NCBI GenBank assembly: GCA_951640165.1
Contig: OX621237.1
Coordinates: 9,734,001 to 9,798,000, forward strand
Reading direction: 5' to 3'
Length of the DNA stretch: 64,000 nucleotides
Origin: Pseudoips prasinana
Lineage: Eukaryota; Arthropoda; Insecta; Lepidoptera; Nolidae
Position numbers and translations under genes: made by a program. The notes below the pieces were generated by a model. That model did not search any database. It worked only from the letters and a program-made list of their open reading frames with translations, and was not told the origin of the DNA. Each line of letters starts with the position of its first letter. Positions within the stretch are counted from its first letter, which is position 1. Below, in pieces: positions 22,245 to 31,731 of the stretch.

Positions 22245-22510
22245 CTATCATCATCATCATTACAGCTTAAATAAGGCCACTGCTGGACAAGCCTCCCTCA
22301 AGAATCATCTTGAGGGGATATGCCATAATCGCCACGCTTGGCAGACGGGTTGGCGATCGCAGTATAATGGTCGTAGTACTCAGAAGGAAGCTGCTTCCCG
22401 TCCTCTGGTAGATATTCCCTCGGGTCGACTTCTACGCCCCCCACGGGATGAGATGGGGTGATGATATTCTGATTCTGATATTTGTCGCCGTCACCACACA
22501 GCAGAGAGGT
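22245..22510 (-). mobile_element. SINE-like element D, RTE-type 3' end
   Basis: On the minus strand it reads GGCGGCGACAAA-like 5' text, ATCACCCCATCTCATCCCG, GGGGGCGTAGAAGTCGACCC, GCCAAGCGTGGCGATTATGG, then GTCCAGCAGTGGCC and an (ATG)n tail. The 3' end resembles that of the RTE-like LINE at 23085-23345. Confidence 0.72.
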
Positions 22511-22662
22511 TCTATAATACAACATAATAAGGAAAATACCATGCAAATGTTAATGTCGTCTAGCTAGAATTGATAATGTTTGCATGTCGCTTATTGACTG
22601 GAATAAACGACAAGTTTGGAGCCAATCATGAGTGAGCCGGGATTTTACAATGCATAAGGAAA

Positions 22663-22845
22663 TCACACTAATATTATAAAGGCGAAAGTTTGTGAGTGTG
22701 TATATTTGTTACTTCTTCACGTTTAAACGGCTGGAGTGTTTTTAATAAAATTTGGTATGGAATTAGCTGACACCCTGGGTTAACACATAGGCTATAATTT
22801 ATAAAGATTAATGCGGGTAAAACCGCAGGGCCAAGCTATTCTGTC
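22663..22845 (+). mobile_element. Degraded Helitron
   Basis: Starts TCACACTAATATTATAAAGG after an A. Carries AACACATAGGCTATAATTTA and ends GCGGGTAAAACCGCAGGGC-CAAGCTA, where CAGCTAGT is expected. The terminal CTAG is lost. It is of the same family as 58947-59131. Confidence 0.7.
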
Positions 22846-23084
22846 ATAATATTCAGCACCAAAATTACCAAATAATCGTCGGTCGTGTCTGAGTTGTTTA
22901 AAATGTTTATGTCTAAACCAACATTGAAATCAAACTATCTAGTTCCCACGCATTGATAACACAATATTATTATTATGACATTTCAAAACAGTACTTTTAT
23001 TTAGCACTTATCTTGTTTACTAAGTGCAAACTCTATGAACATTAGATACTATGAACAACGTTTCCTTTATAAGGCTAAATCGAA

Positions 23085-23345
23085 TCATCATCATCATCAT
23101 ATCAGCCGAAAGCCGTCCACTGCTGGACAAAGGCCTCCCCCAAAGATCTCCACAATTGCCGGTCTTGCGCTATTCGCATCCAGCAGTTTCCAGCGAACCG
23201 CACAAGATCATCGGTCCATCTTGTAGGGGGCCTGCCCACGCTGCGTCTTCCGGTTCGTGGTCGCCACTCGAGAACCTTTCTGCCCCAACGGCCGTCGGAT
23301 CTACGAGCTATGTGCCTCGCCCACTGCCACTTCAGTTTTGCAATT
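23085..23345 (-). pseudogene. RTE-like LINE, C-terminal ORF fragment
   Basis: The minus strand encodes KLKWQWARHIARRSDGRW, GRKVLEWRPRTGRRSVGRP, PTRWTDDLVRFAGNCWMR and LGEAFVQQWTAFG in one frame. It is followed by a stop and a (GAT)n tail at 23085-23098. This is the end of an RTE-clade retrotransposon ORF. The reverse transcriptase and endonuclease are absent, so it is a 5'-truncated, non-functional insertion. Fragments of the same family lie at 18590, 45500, 47495 and 58690. Confidence 0.82.
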
Positions 23346-23444
23346 CTTTGCTTTTAAATCGAATACATACATTATTTTCGCAGGTAGCGGCAGAATGTGG
23401 AATTTATTGGGTAGTTTGAAACGTGTAGTTTGCACTCAGTATGT

Positions 23445-23730
23445 AATCTTGTTGTGTGGCTGTCGGCATAGAATACCGCCACCACCACACCGCATCGTGA
23501 CCACATTTAGCGTGGGAGGCGTAGAAGTCGACCCGAGGGTATATCTCCCAGAGAACGGGCAGCAGCGTCTCCCTGTGAACGATGACTATCCTACTGCGAT
23601 CGCCACCCCGTCTGCCAAGCGGTGCGATTCTAGCATATTCCTCCAAATTGTACACAACTACATTGTGGAAATCTTTTGTGTAGGCCTTTGTCCAGCAGTG
23701 GGCGTCAATCGACTGACACGATGATGTTGT
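23445..23730 (+). mobile_element. SINE-like element D, plus orientation
   Basis: GTTGTGTGGCTGTCGGCAT, GCGTGGGAGGCGTAGAAGTC, CCAGAGAACGGGCAGCAGC, CCACCCCGTCTGCCAAGCG and GGCCTTTGTCCAGCAGTGGG run in order to a GATGATG end at 23718-23726. The long open frame is inherited from the repeat and is not a gene. Confidence 0.75.
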
Positions 23731-23882
23731 AATACACTTTCTCTCTTGTGTCCTCCGTCTTTCTTTATCATCTTTAATTATTATCTCTCTTCAACGGTAG
23801 ATAGGAGGTTGATAGAAGAACTTCATAAAAAGTACTTAGTGAAACAGAATGTCGAAGGATAACACCGATCAAATAGATTATA

Positions 23883-23910
23883 ATAGGTCTTTACCTATGA
23901 AATTGCCGTT
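23883..23910. repeat. Mariner left terminal inverted repeat
   Basis: It reads ATAGGTCTTTACCTATGAAA then TTGCCGTT. The partner is 25143-25170 in reverse. Confidence 0.95.
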
Positions 23911-23960
23911 TTGTATGAAAAAATTTAAACGAATTTTTTTCATGAATTTTTTTATTTGTA

Positions 23961-24980
23961 TTAATCGAAGTAATCACCCATGCAATCAATGCATCTTTGC
24001 CATCGCAGTGGCAGTTTATTGATGCCCTTCTTAAAGAAATCAGCTGGACGGGAGGCAACAAATTCTTCAAAGGCATTTTGTACTGCCTCTCGGGTATTGA
24101 ATTTTTTTCCCGCCAAGAAGTTATCCAAATTCTGGAAAAAGTAGTAGTCTGTAGGCGCAAGGTCTGGTGAGTAGGGCGGATGACGGAGAGCTTCCAACCC
24201 CAGTTCTTGCAACTTGGAGACCGTCTGCTGTGCAGTATGAGGTCGCGCGTTGTCGTGCAGGAGCAGCGGAGACGAGCGATTGACCAATGCTGGTTGGAGA
24301 TGCGCCAGCTTCTCCATCATTGTGCTCAGTTCTTCACAGTACACATCTGCAGTAATGCTCACCCCGTTTGGTAAGAAGCTGTGATGAATCACACCGGCGC
24401 TAGACCACCAAACAGTGACCATCACTTTTCTAGGGGTAAGTTTTCGTTTAGGGCATTGTTTAGGTGCTGAACCAGGATCCAACCAACTTGCTGAGCGCTT
24501 GCGGTTATCAAACAGAATCCATTTTTCATCGCAGGTAACAATGCGGTTCAAAATTCCTTCATTTGTGTGTCTGTTGAGCAGTGCAAGGCACGTCTCGACG
24601 CGTACTTCGCGCTGGAGATCATTGAGTTCGTGGGGCACCCATTTGTCAAGCTTTTTTACCTTGCCAATTTGACGCAAATGGACCAATATTGTTTTGACGC
24701 TAACGTCGAAAGCTGCTGCTAATTCAGCCGTAGATTGTGTATCATCAGCTTCCACAACCGCCTTTAATTCGTCATTGTCGACCAAAGTCTTCGGACGACC
24801 GCGAGGTTCATTTTTCAGGTCGAAATTTCCAGAACGGAAGCGAGCAAACCAATAACAGGTGGTGCGTTGGTTTGTAGTGTTAGCTCCGTAAACGTCGTTG
24901 ATGTTGCGTGCCGCTTGTGCCGCGTTGCTGCCACGACGGTACTCATATTCCATAATTACTCGAATTTTTAACGTATCCAT
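23961..24980 (-). CDS. Mariner transposase, D,D34D, apparently intact
   Basis: A 339-residue transposase that cuts and pastes the element at TA sites. An N-terminal helix-turn-helix region (MDTLKIRVIMEYEYRRG, about residues 1-55) is followed by the AT-hook-like GRPKT and a second helix-turn-helix ending GKVKKLDKWVPHEL (about 107-119). The catalytic core shows D151 in VTCDEKW, D243 in LLHDNARPH and D278 in SPDLAPTDYYFF, with exactly 34 residues between the last two. The text closely resembles the cecropia subfamily that includes the transposase part of human SETMAR. I chose the ATG at 24980 because it gives the usual mariner start and length. An upstream in-frame ATG at 25019 would add 13 unlikely residues. 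The stop is TAA at 23961-23963. No frameshift or stop is visible. Confidence 0.96.
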   Translation of the reverse strand: MDTLKIRVIMEYEYRRGSNAAQAARNINDVYGANTTNQRTTCYWFARFRSGNFDLKNEPRGRPKTLVDNDELKAVVEADDTQSTAELAAAFDVSVKTILVHLRQIGKVKKLDKWVPHELNDLQREVRVETCLALLNRHTNEGILNRIVTCDEKWILFDNRKRSASWLDPGSAPKQCPKRKLTPRKVMVTVWWSSAGVIHHSFLPNGVSITADVYCEELSTMMEKLAHLQPALVNRSSPLLLHDNARPHTAQQTVSKLQELGLEALRHPPYSPDLAPTDYYFFQNLDNFLAGKKFNTREAVQNAFEEFVASRPADFFKKGINKLPLRWQRCIDCMGDYFD

Positions 24981-25142
24981 GATGACGAAAAAGATTGAAA
25001 TGCGATGAAAATGTAACACTAATCAATAAAGAAATGACTACTTTTGGAAAAAAGAATCCATGTTTTTAAAATAAAATTAATTTGAAATTAGAATTCTTAG
25101 CCAAACAAAAATTATTTTGATTTGAAATGGCCAGTACTGCAG

Positions 25143-25170
25143 AACGGCAATTTCATAGGTAAAGACCTAA
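25143..25170. repeat. Mariner right terminal inverted repeat
   Basis: Reverse complement of the left end, closing with GACCTAA followed by the target TA. The outer base retains the expected T on the element strand. Confidence 0.95.
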
Positions 25171-25357
25171 TATTATTTATCTATTTGATCGGCGTTACAC
25201 TTCGACTTGAGGTCACAAGAGAGATAAAGCAAGCAGCATATGCTAGGGAATTATGTTGACTATAGTTCCCCAGAATATGCTGCTTAAGAGCATTCTGGAC
25301 TCGACTTGGTTTCCCTATCCGAAGGTTAAGCGCAAAAACACGACTCGTGAAATGACT

Positions 25358-25607
25358 GCCGGTTTTTTGCCTTTTACGTCGCAGGTCGTGGGTGCGAATC
25401 TCACGCATGACAGATATTTGTGGGCGTTATCCAGACTCAGGACAAACAGACATGTTCATGTCTGTTTGTCCTGAGTCTGGATGTAATTATAAGTATTTAC
25501 AAAAAAAAATGTATATGTAAGATATCCATTGTCTTGTGTCCATAGTACACGCTCTGGTTAGTTTGGATCAGATGGCCGTGAATGAATAATGTGCCAGGAT
25601 ATTATTA
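25358..25607 (+). mobile_element. tRNA-derived SINE (family A) with internal palindrome
   Basis: A decayed head (GTCGTGGGTGCGAATCTC, B box) is followed by GACAGATATTTGTGGGCG and the usual body GATCAGATGGCCGTGAATGA to GCCAGGATATTA. In place of the single GACTCAGG segment of other copies it has a 26-bp perfect inverted repeat with a 2-nt loop (25429-25482). Confidence 0.8.
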
Positions 25608-26070
25608 AATTAGACTCCTTAGCTGCAAAAATATTTTTCGTATTTCACAAACTGATTTCGTTTAATTTGTTTAGTGGCATGAGTAGGCTCCTTAGGTTAA
25701 ATGGAATACGTACCTTGAGGAGCTTCATCTTACCATGAAAGTGAACTGATTAAACTAAACCAGTTTGTTTCATAGGATTTTTTTCTGATCGTTATTCTTG
25801 TAAGAGGAGTTAATATATTTTGTCTTTTGTATATTGCATATTGATGTGGACCTACATACGTTGTTCAGCTTCATAAACAAATTAAGCTCCTTAACTTATA
25901 TTTTCTATTTATGTGGTGTGTAGTGATGAGAAAAATAAATGATTTTATTATTATTATATTAACTCCCCATACAAGAATAACGATATAGAGGAGGTTTGTG
26001 CATTTGTGGTTAGAGAGGATGATAGAAGATAGACAAAAGAAGTATACCTTGTCTGTGTGAATGGTACAAC
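25608..26070. other. Intronic sequence, nothing recognised
   Basis: AT-rich with a short TTA run near 25950. No feature assigned. Confidence 0.55.
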
Positions 26071-26074
26071 CGGA

Positions 26075-26190
26075 AGGGTACCCTAAATCGGCGAGCATGT
26101 ATGAAGACAACAAGGTGTGCTAAGATCGTGACAAATGGAAATCCGTTGTCTCTGCCTACCCCTCTAGACGTATGTATGCATGTATGTATT
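26075..26190. repeat. Dispersed repeat F, inverted copy
   Basis: CCTAAATCGGCGAGCATGTA, ATCGTGACAAATGGAAATCC and GTTGTCTCTGCCTACCCCTC are the reverse of 3836-3985. An ATGTATGT microsatellite-like tail follows. Confidence 0.65.
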
Positions 26191-26462
26191 TCAGTTGCAT
26201 GGTTAGCGCTCCTTAATATATTACCACTGCTGTACCGGACTACTTTTTTAAAATTGTGTATTTATCTACGACTTATTGCTCGAAGTGTTTTAGTACTATT
26301 GCGCTACTCTTGCCAAGGGTTCCGTGGACATTTTAGTGAGCAACTCTAACAAAGTACCTAACCTGTCGCGTCTGTTTGTCCTTTTGTGATCACTCATGTA
26401 GAAAACTGTTCCACGTATTTGAATCCGGTTTACTTATGATTCTCAGGGAAGGCTTTGGTTTA

Positions 26463-26603
26463 GTACAGACGCCAGCACATCAAGCTATCCCAATACGTCA
26501 AATTTCCCCAATTAAAAGTGAACCTTATGCTTTTGTGATAAAGTTGAAAATCTATAACAGAAATTTGACAGATTGGAGTACCTGGATGTGCTGGCGTCTG
26601 TAC
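26463..26603. mobile_element. GTACAGACGCC MITE, copy 2
   Basis: GTACAGACGCCAGCACATC to GTGCTGGCGTCTGTAC, 141 bp, near-palindromic. It is inserted near TTTA and ATGT, with no other gene nearby. Confidence 0.9.
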
Positions 26604-26991
26604 ATGTATCAGTTCCTCTATATATTAAAATCTGTTACTTATCTTCTTATGAAAGAGATTTCGTACACAATCGATAGAGATTAAGTAATATTTTATTAAA
26701 ACGTATCGTGAAATGTATGTTGCATAGTGGGTAGGTATTGTGTATACCTATGCACGTATTGGTCAGCGAGGTGAACGCCCTCCGAGTGTTGGATTCTGTG
26801 GCGGCTGACGGAATGTGTTGCCAAACGCACTGATCGGAACTCGCCGAGAATGTACCGCTTTGGGAACAAGTAGGTAGCTCACAGCCGCACTGCGCCAGCG
26901 TCACAATCAATCTATACATTTTTCAGTTTGCAAATTGCAACTTTTTGATAACTTGATTTAACTGATTTGTTTCAATAATAATAGATAGTAA

Positions 26992-27233
26992 TAATATCCT
27001 GGGACATTATTCACACACGGCTGTCTGATCCCAAACTAAGCAGAGCTTGTACTATGGAAAGCAAATAACTGACATATTGCATATACTATTTTTCTTTTGT
27101 ACATACATACTTATATAGATAATTTACGCCCAGACATGTTCATGCACGCAAATATCTGCCCCGGATAGGAATCGAACACACGACCTGCGGCGTGAAAGTC
27201 AGCGTATCTACCAACCACGCCAACAGGAGCCAA
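26992..27233 (-). mobile_element. tRNA-derived SINE (family A)
   Basis: Runs from TAATATCCTGGGACATTATT through CTAAGCAGAGCTTGTACTAT to the tRNA-like head (GGAATCGAACACACGACC, ACCAACCACGCCAACAGG) in reverse orientation. Confidence 0.82.
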
Positions 27234-27409
27234 CTTGTGAAATTTCAATTGTAGAACATATAGTTTAATTCTATATTGGTTGTGGCATAGTCAAGAAGAA
27301 TTGAACTTTTTGCGTCCAAGGCTACTAAGATGATATTATGATTGCACCAAAATTAAAATTGATGGAATTGATGCTCTAAAGGAGAAAATTAATAGGTATA
27401 CATTCATTC

Positions 27410-27560
27410 CCAGGGTACGTGTCCCGACTATCTGGGATATGGCGCAAAAAGTGGGCACCGGAGCAACATACCCCGAGGCTACACCATCAAGCGAAGTCCA
27501 TGGCAGGTTAGGTTTAGTCGGTGCGAGTCAGACATACCCACCCATGCCTTTGCATGCCAC
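27410..27560 (+). repeat. Dispersed repeat G fragment
   Basis: GGTACGTGTCCCGACTATCT, GGCGCAAAAAGTGGGCACCG and GTTAGGTTTAGTCGGTGCGA match 27960-28110, about 500 bp downstream. Confidence 0.7.
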
Positions 27561-27594
27561 CCACAAAAAGTGCCTTTCCCTCTGCCTTAACAAA

Positions 27595-27641
27595 AAATAT
27601 TAGAGTAATAAGAATGAATATTCATATTACTCTAATATTTG
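27595..27641. repeat. Inverted repeat of 15-bp arms
   Basis: AAATATTAGAGTAAT and ATTACTCTAATATTT face each other across a 16-nt centre that is itself mostly palindromic (ATGAATATTCAT). Confidence 0.85.
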
Positions 27642-27689
27642 TTCCTTCACTCCATGAAATCCTGTGGTTAAAGATTACCTAAATCTTTA

Positions 27690-28245
27690 CTTAGCCGCGT
27701 GGTTTCCGACCTAGAAACAATAACAGGGCCACTCCATACACGCCCGTGGGTGTCGTCAAAGGCGACTAAGGGATACATCAGGTACATAGGCAGCAGCGCC
27801 ACCTCTGAACTAGATATCACCTAACTGTGGCAGTATGAGAAGTGTCCTCTACTGCCGCCACGTGCAAGCAGCCCCGGGAAGACAGCGAACTGTTTGTGGC
27901 GCAGTCGCTGTGCCGTACTGGCAGGAGTCGGCAAATGGGGAGGGCAACCCACAGCTCTCCCCGGGTGCGTGTCCCGACCATCTGGGACACAGCGCAAAAG
28001 AGGGGCACCGGAGCAGCATACCCGCGTTCGCTGGGCTCCCCGTATCAGGCGCCAGAAGAAGTCCACGGCAGGTTAGGTTTAGTCGGTGCGAATCCGACAT
28101 ACCCACCCGCAGACACTTTTTGCGGGTGGCACTAACTGCGGTCGCCAACTCGCACGCCAAGCGCGGTGACTATGGCAAACCTCTCCAAATGGTAAGGTTA
28201 TACCATTTTGAAGGAGGCCTATATCTAGCAGTGGACGCACAGGTT
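27690..28245 (+). mobile_element. Long element D/G with RTE-type 3' end
   Basis: CGCGTGGTTTCCGACC, GGCCACTCCATACACGCCC, CAAAGGCGACTAAGGG, CGGGAAGACAGCGAAC, GTGTCCCGACCATCTGGGAC, GGTTAGGTTTAGTCGGTGCG and GGCACTAACTGCGGTCGCC run in order and end GCAGTGGACGCACAGGTTGATGATG-like. Fragments of it occur inverted at 13550-13830 and at 20720-20880. The several overlapping open frames are shadows of GC-rich repeat sequence. Confidence 0.65.
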
Positions 28246-28342
28246 GATGATGTAATCTTTACACCTTGCTGGAAATTATGTAATGTGTGTGCTTGTCGCA
28301 CTGTCCACATTCTTAATACCTAATCTCCATCCTCCTAGACCT

Positions 28343-28553
28343 GGACTAGAAAGTTATACAATTTTGTCGTGTGTTTATTTTTGATCAAAGATTTTATAAC
28401 GTTCAGGTAAGTGATTGTTCAATTTAACTGAAATATGGTTTGAATATTTTCCATTCATAATTAAATGTCGATACGGTACTTATTCGTAAACTCATCTGTT
28501 ATCTTACGAAAATATAGTACAAAAATAATTTGGAATTTTGACAGACATACTAT
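28343..28553. repeat. Local duplicate, unoccupied copy
   Basis: ACTAGAAAGTTATACAATTT, TTTTTGATCAAAGATTTTAT, TGATTGTTCAATTTAACTG and GGTACTTATTCGTAAACTC recur in order at 29262-29605. There a MITE sits inside the segment that here reads GATTGTTCAATTTAAC. Confidence 0.85.
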
Positions 28554-28665
28554 GTACACACGCCAGCATATCCAGCTACCCCAATCTGTCAAATTTCTTT
28601 TATAGAACTTTCAACTTTATCAAATAAGCATAAGGTACACTTTCAATTGGGGAGATATGAATTTT
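28554..28665. mobile_element. GTACAGACGCC MITE, decayed copy 3
   Basis: GTACACACGCCAGCATATCC and TACCCCAATCTGTCAAATTT are present, but the right arm is lost after TTCAATTGGGGAGATATG. Terminal bases are mutated. Confidence 0.8.
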
Positions 28666-28778
28666 TGTCACATTGTTATACACCATCCACATTCTTAATA
28701 CGTAATATCCATCCTGCACAACTATTTCCTGCACTATGTCACAGTATAATTACTATTTGATTCAATCAATTTAGCTTG

Positions 28779-28978
28779 CACGAGTGGCGCAACGGCTAAG
28801 ACAGGCGCATCGCCGCTTCATGTCGCGGGGTCGAGTCCCGCGCCGGACATCTATTTGTGAGACCCATAATTAGTTGTTCTGAGCCTGGATGGAATTAGTG
28901 TCCGCCTATTATATGATTGTAAAGTACCCCGCGACAGAGAGATTAGTACCACTATTGCAGGCGTTGTAAAAAAAATCA
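28779..28978 (+). mobile_element. tRNA-derived SINE (family B)
   Basis: The head GCACGAGTGGCGCAACGGCT (A box) and GGGGTCGAGTCCCGCGCC (B box) is tRNA-like. The body follows with TAGTTGTTCTGAGCCTGGAT, AGTACCCCGCGACAGAGAG and TTGCAGGCGTTGTAAAAA. Arms do not close into a tRNA. Reverse copies lie within each unit of the 31-35 kb triplication. Confidence 0.82.
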
Positions 28979-29261
28979 AAATGTTTTTAAAGATAAATAA
29001 TGATACTAATTATTTGGTTAAATATGGAAAGTACAAAGATGTTACATAATAATGGCTTAGTTATCACATTGAACCGTTTCCGCATACAAATATTTACATA
29101 TAGAATACATCGTTTAAAGATCAACCATTATTTAAAGTATTATTTTTAGCATATGAAATATATTCATGATTACATTACAATTACTTAAAATTAATATTGC
29201 TAATATTTAAATGTCTTAATCGATTATGTCTATACTTTAGAAATCCATTCATTAATTTTTT

Positions 29262-29605
29262 CGACTAGAAAGTCATACAATTTTATCTTGTATTTTATTT
29301 TTGATCAAAGATTTTATAACATTCGTGTACAGATTGTACAGACGCCAGCACATCCAGGTACCCCAATCTGTCAAATTTCTTTTATAGATTTTCAACTTTA
29401 TCACATAAGCATAAGGTTCACTTTCAATTGGGGAAATTTGACAGTTTGGGGTAGCTTGATGTGCTGGCGTCTGTACAATTTAACTGGTTGGATTTTTTGC
29501 CATCGGTAAATATATCGATACAGTACTTATTCGTCAACTTATTCGCTGTCTTACTAAAACATAGTTGAAAAATAATTTGGTATTTTGAGAGATATACTAA
29601 AAACA
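29262..29605. repeat. Local duplicate carrying a MITE insertion
   Basis: This is the homologue of 28343-28553, with the MITE at 29336-29476 inserted between GATTG-TA and TA-CAATTTAACTG. The flanks (TTTTTGATCAAAGATTTTAT and GTACTTATTCGTCAACTTAT) align on both sides. Confidence 0.85.
29336..29476. mobile_element. GTACAGACGCC MITE, copy 4
   Basis: 141 bp, GTACAGACGCCAGCACATCC to GTGCTGGCGTCTGTAC. The insertion point is defined by the neighbouring unoccupied duplicate. Confidence 0.92.
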
Positions 29606-29639
29606 AAAAACATTTTATTTTATTTTTGGAGTAAATTTC

Positions 29640-29770
29640 TTAACGCACGCTTGACTTGGAAGAGTAAGCTGGTGAATGCGTGACGAGAGCGTTACGAAGT
29701 GTGATCGGGCGAGGCGAACGATAGTTGAGAGGGAGATATAAGTTAGTGAAGACAGAAAGAGAGAGTTATG
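29640..29770 (+). repeat. Dispersed repeat H
   Basis: GTAAGCTGGTGAATGCGTGA, CGAGAGCGTTACGAAGTGTG and GGGAGATATAAGTTAGTGAA match 62953-63075. Its progenitor is unknown. Confidence 0.7.
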
Positions 29771-29957
29771 TTTCGTATATTACCGTAGGGGCAAGAGAGA
29801 GAGATGTACGAGCACACAATTTCGTCCTCTCTTTCTCTCATAGCCAGTTAGGTGCGTTTCTTATATTAAGTTTTACTTCAATCGTGTGGTCTAAATCACA
29901 CTCGTTTTTTAATTATAAATATTATTCATCAAGTGCCTATCTGCCATCCATTTTTGG

Positions 29958-30381
29958 CTTAGTAGCGCTTTCGCCCTAATCTTGTACGCCCGAATCGGTC
30001 GAAAGAACTACTTTCGATTTTGAATAATTTTTAGGGCCGGTTTCGCCCGAGACAAATTTAATAGCGGGCGAATCAGGTCAAGTAAAATTTAGTAATGGAC
30101 TATTCGCCTAAATACTATTATACCTCAGAAAAATTGCTTTGATATTTGTATTTTTTTTTTAGTTACTACAAGATATTAGTACGTACAAAGTTATAATGAG
30201 TAGAAGATTGTGAAGTATAATTATAAGAAATATAAGTGTTGCTATCACTGAATCTTGCTTGACCTGATTCGGCCGCCATTAAATTTGCCTCGGGCGAACC
30301 GGCCCTAAAAAATATTCAAAATTGAAAGTTGTTCATTCGCACCATTCGGGCGAACGAAATTAAGGTGAAACCGCTACTAAG
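29958..30381. mobile_element. 424-bp element with long inverted repeats
   Basis: CTTAGTAGCGCTTTCGCCCT at the left and GGTGAAACCGCTACTAAG at the right are inverted. Inner arms TTTTAGGGCCGGTTTCGCCC and GGGCGAACCGGCCCTAAAA also pair. The centre is AT-rich with no coding. It is a MITE of unresolved superfamily; the possible target duplication TTAG overlaps the arms. Confidence 0.8.
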
Positions 30382-30462
30382 TTAGCTACACTCCCATTTT
30401 TATCTGAGGATAGAAAAAAATGCCCTGTGTGAACATAAATATATAATAATAATATATATAAT

Positions 30463-30714
30463 AATATCCTGGGACATTATTTACACACGGCCATCTGATC
30501 CCAAACTAAGCAGAGCTTGTACTATGGAAACCAGATAACTGATATACTACATATACTACTTTTTTTTCGTAAATACATACTTATATAGATAATTACACCC
30601 AGACACAGAAGAAACAGACATGTTCATGCACAGAAATATTTGTCCTGGGTTGGAATCGAACCCACGACCTCCGGCGTGAAAAACACGCATTTGCCAACCA
30701 CGCCAACAGGCCCG
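30463..30714 (-). mobile_element. tRNA-derived SINE (family A)
   Basis: TAATATCCTGGGACATTATT, CTAAGCAGAGCTTGTACTAT, GTTGGAATCGAACCCACGAC and CCAACCACGCCAACAGGCCC form a complete reverse-oriented copy, preceded by an ATA/ATT tail. Confidence 0.87.
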
Positions 30715-31182
30715 CCTGTAATGAAATACATATGTGACAAAGTGCAGCAATTTATATTCTGTTGATTATTGGATTTTACGTAGTAATAAAACAAATCTTA
30801 ATATTTAAATTATACAAAGCTTCGTTTCTATTATTACTTCATATTTTACCTTATTTTCACTATGTACATATATGAAATAAGTTTAATTTTAATAGCTATT
30901 GGTTGTATAAAATTCAAATCAGTATCGGCGATGCAAGTTAAGGCCCGATACATGAACTATTTCTTCTCAATGAAACCAGTCGAAAATAGCATAACATCAA
31001 CATTGGAATATTCATTCATTTTGTGGGTTCACTTTAAATTGTTATACACAATTTAAATTATTTTTTTAATTTGAATATAAAATAATTCCTCGTACATTTA
31101 ACTCGTAAATAGAATCAAGATTAAAATCAGAGGTTTGGAAAGTAAGAACTTATTTTTTTATCTTTTTAATTTATGTTTTTCC
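30715..31182. other. Intronic AT-rich sequence
   Basis: Nothing recognised. The 64-codon open frame at 30862-31056 has no motif. Confidence 0.55.
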
Positions 31183-31188
31183 TATTCA

Positions 31189-31526
31189 TCTATACATATA
31201 ATAAAATCGTAGGAAAGTCAAACTATACATTGAATATTTTTACAAAAGGATACTTAGGGCGTGATCTACAATCGATATCGAAGCTAAAAATATAGTTATT
31301 AGAATTTTTGTCTGTTTATCTGTTTTCTGTATGTATGTCCGGGCTAAACTCAAAAAGTACTGCATGGATTTACTTAAAATTTTGCATGAATATTACTAAA
31401 AGGTCGGGTCAACATATAGGCTACATATTATCACGCTATCATCTAAGAGGCCTCCCTCTTAGATGATAGCTTAGCTGTGAATAATTTGTAAAGTTTATCG
31501 CGGGTAAAACCGTGGGGAACAGCTAG
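31189..31526 (+). mobile_element. Non-autonomous Helitron, unit 1
   Basis: Begins TCTATACATATAATAAAATC after an A and ends GGTAAAACCGTGGGGAACAG then CTAG before T. Unlike units 2 and 3 it carries a 16-bp inverted duplication at 31435-31470. Confidence 0.85.
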
Positions 31527-31540
31527 TTAATAATTATCAT

Positions 31541-31731
31541 AATAACCCGGGACATTATTCACACACTGCCATCTGATACAGATCTAACCAGAGCTTGTAC
31601 TATGGAAACCAGGTAACTGGTATACTACATAAACTACTTTTCTTTTGTAGATAATTACACCCAGAATCAAGATTAACGGACACGTTCATACACACAAATA
31701 TTTGATCTGGGTGGGAATCGAACCCATGACC
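31541..31731 (-). mobile_element. SINE family A, unit 1, head truncated
   Basis: The copy breaks off at AACCCATGAC, losing about 92 bp that include the head; the same break is seen in unit 3 but not in unit 2. Confidence 0.8.

Larger units (their letters stand above)
23883..25170 (-). mobile_element. Full-length cecropia-type mariner transposon (1288 bp)
   Basis: The element is bounded by 28-bp terminal inverted repeats that differ at one position (ATAGGTCTTTACC... against TTAGGTCTTTACC...). It is flanked by TA on both sides (23881-23882 and 25171-25172), the standard mariner target duplication. It encodes one uninterrupted transposase on the minus strand. The length is usual for mariner (about 1.3 kb). 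Everything needed for activity appears to be present, which suggests a recent insertion into the myosin intron. The first base of the left end is mutated (A for T). Confidence 0.95.

Noticed and set aside
23257..23724. 155-codon open frame
   Set aside because: It runs through the junction of an RTE fragment and a SINE-like element in opposite orientations; no domain.
27817..28323. 162-codon open frame and its neighbours
   Set aside because: They lie over a GC-rich dispersed repeat (element D/G) that recurs in inverted and truncated form elsewhere.
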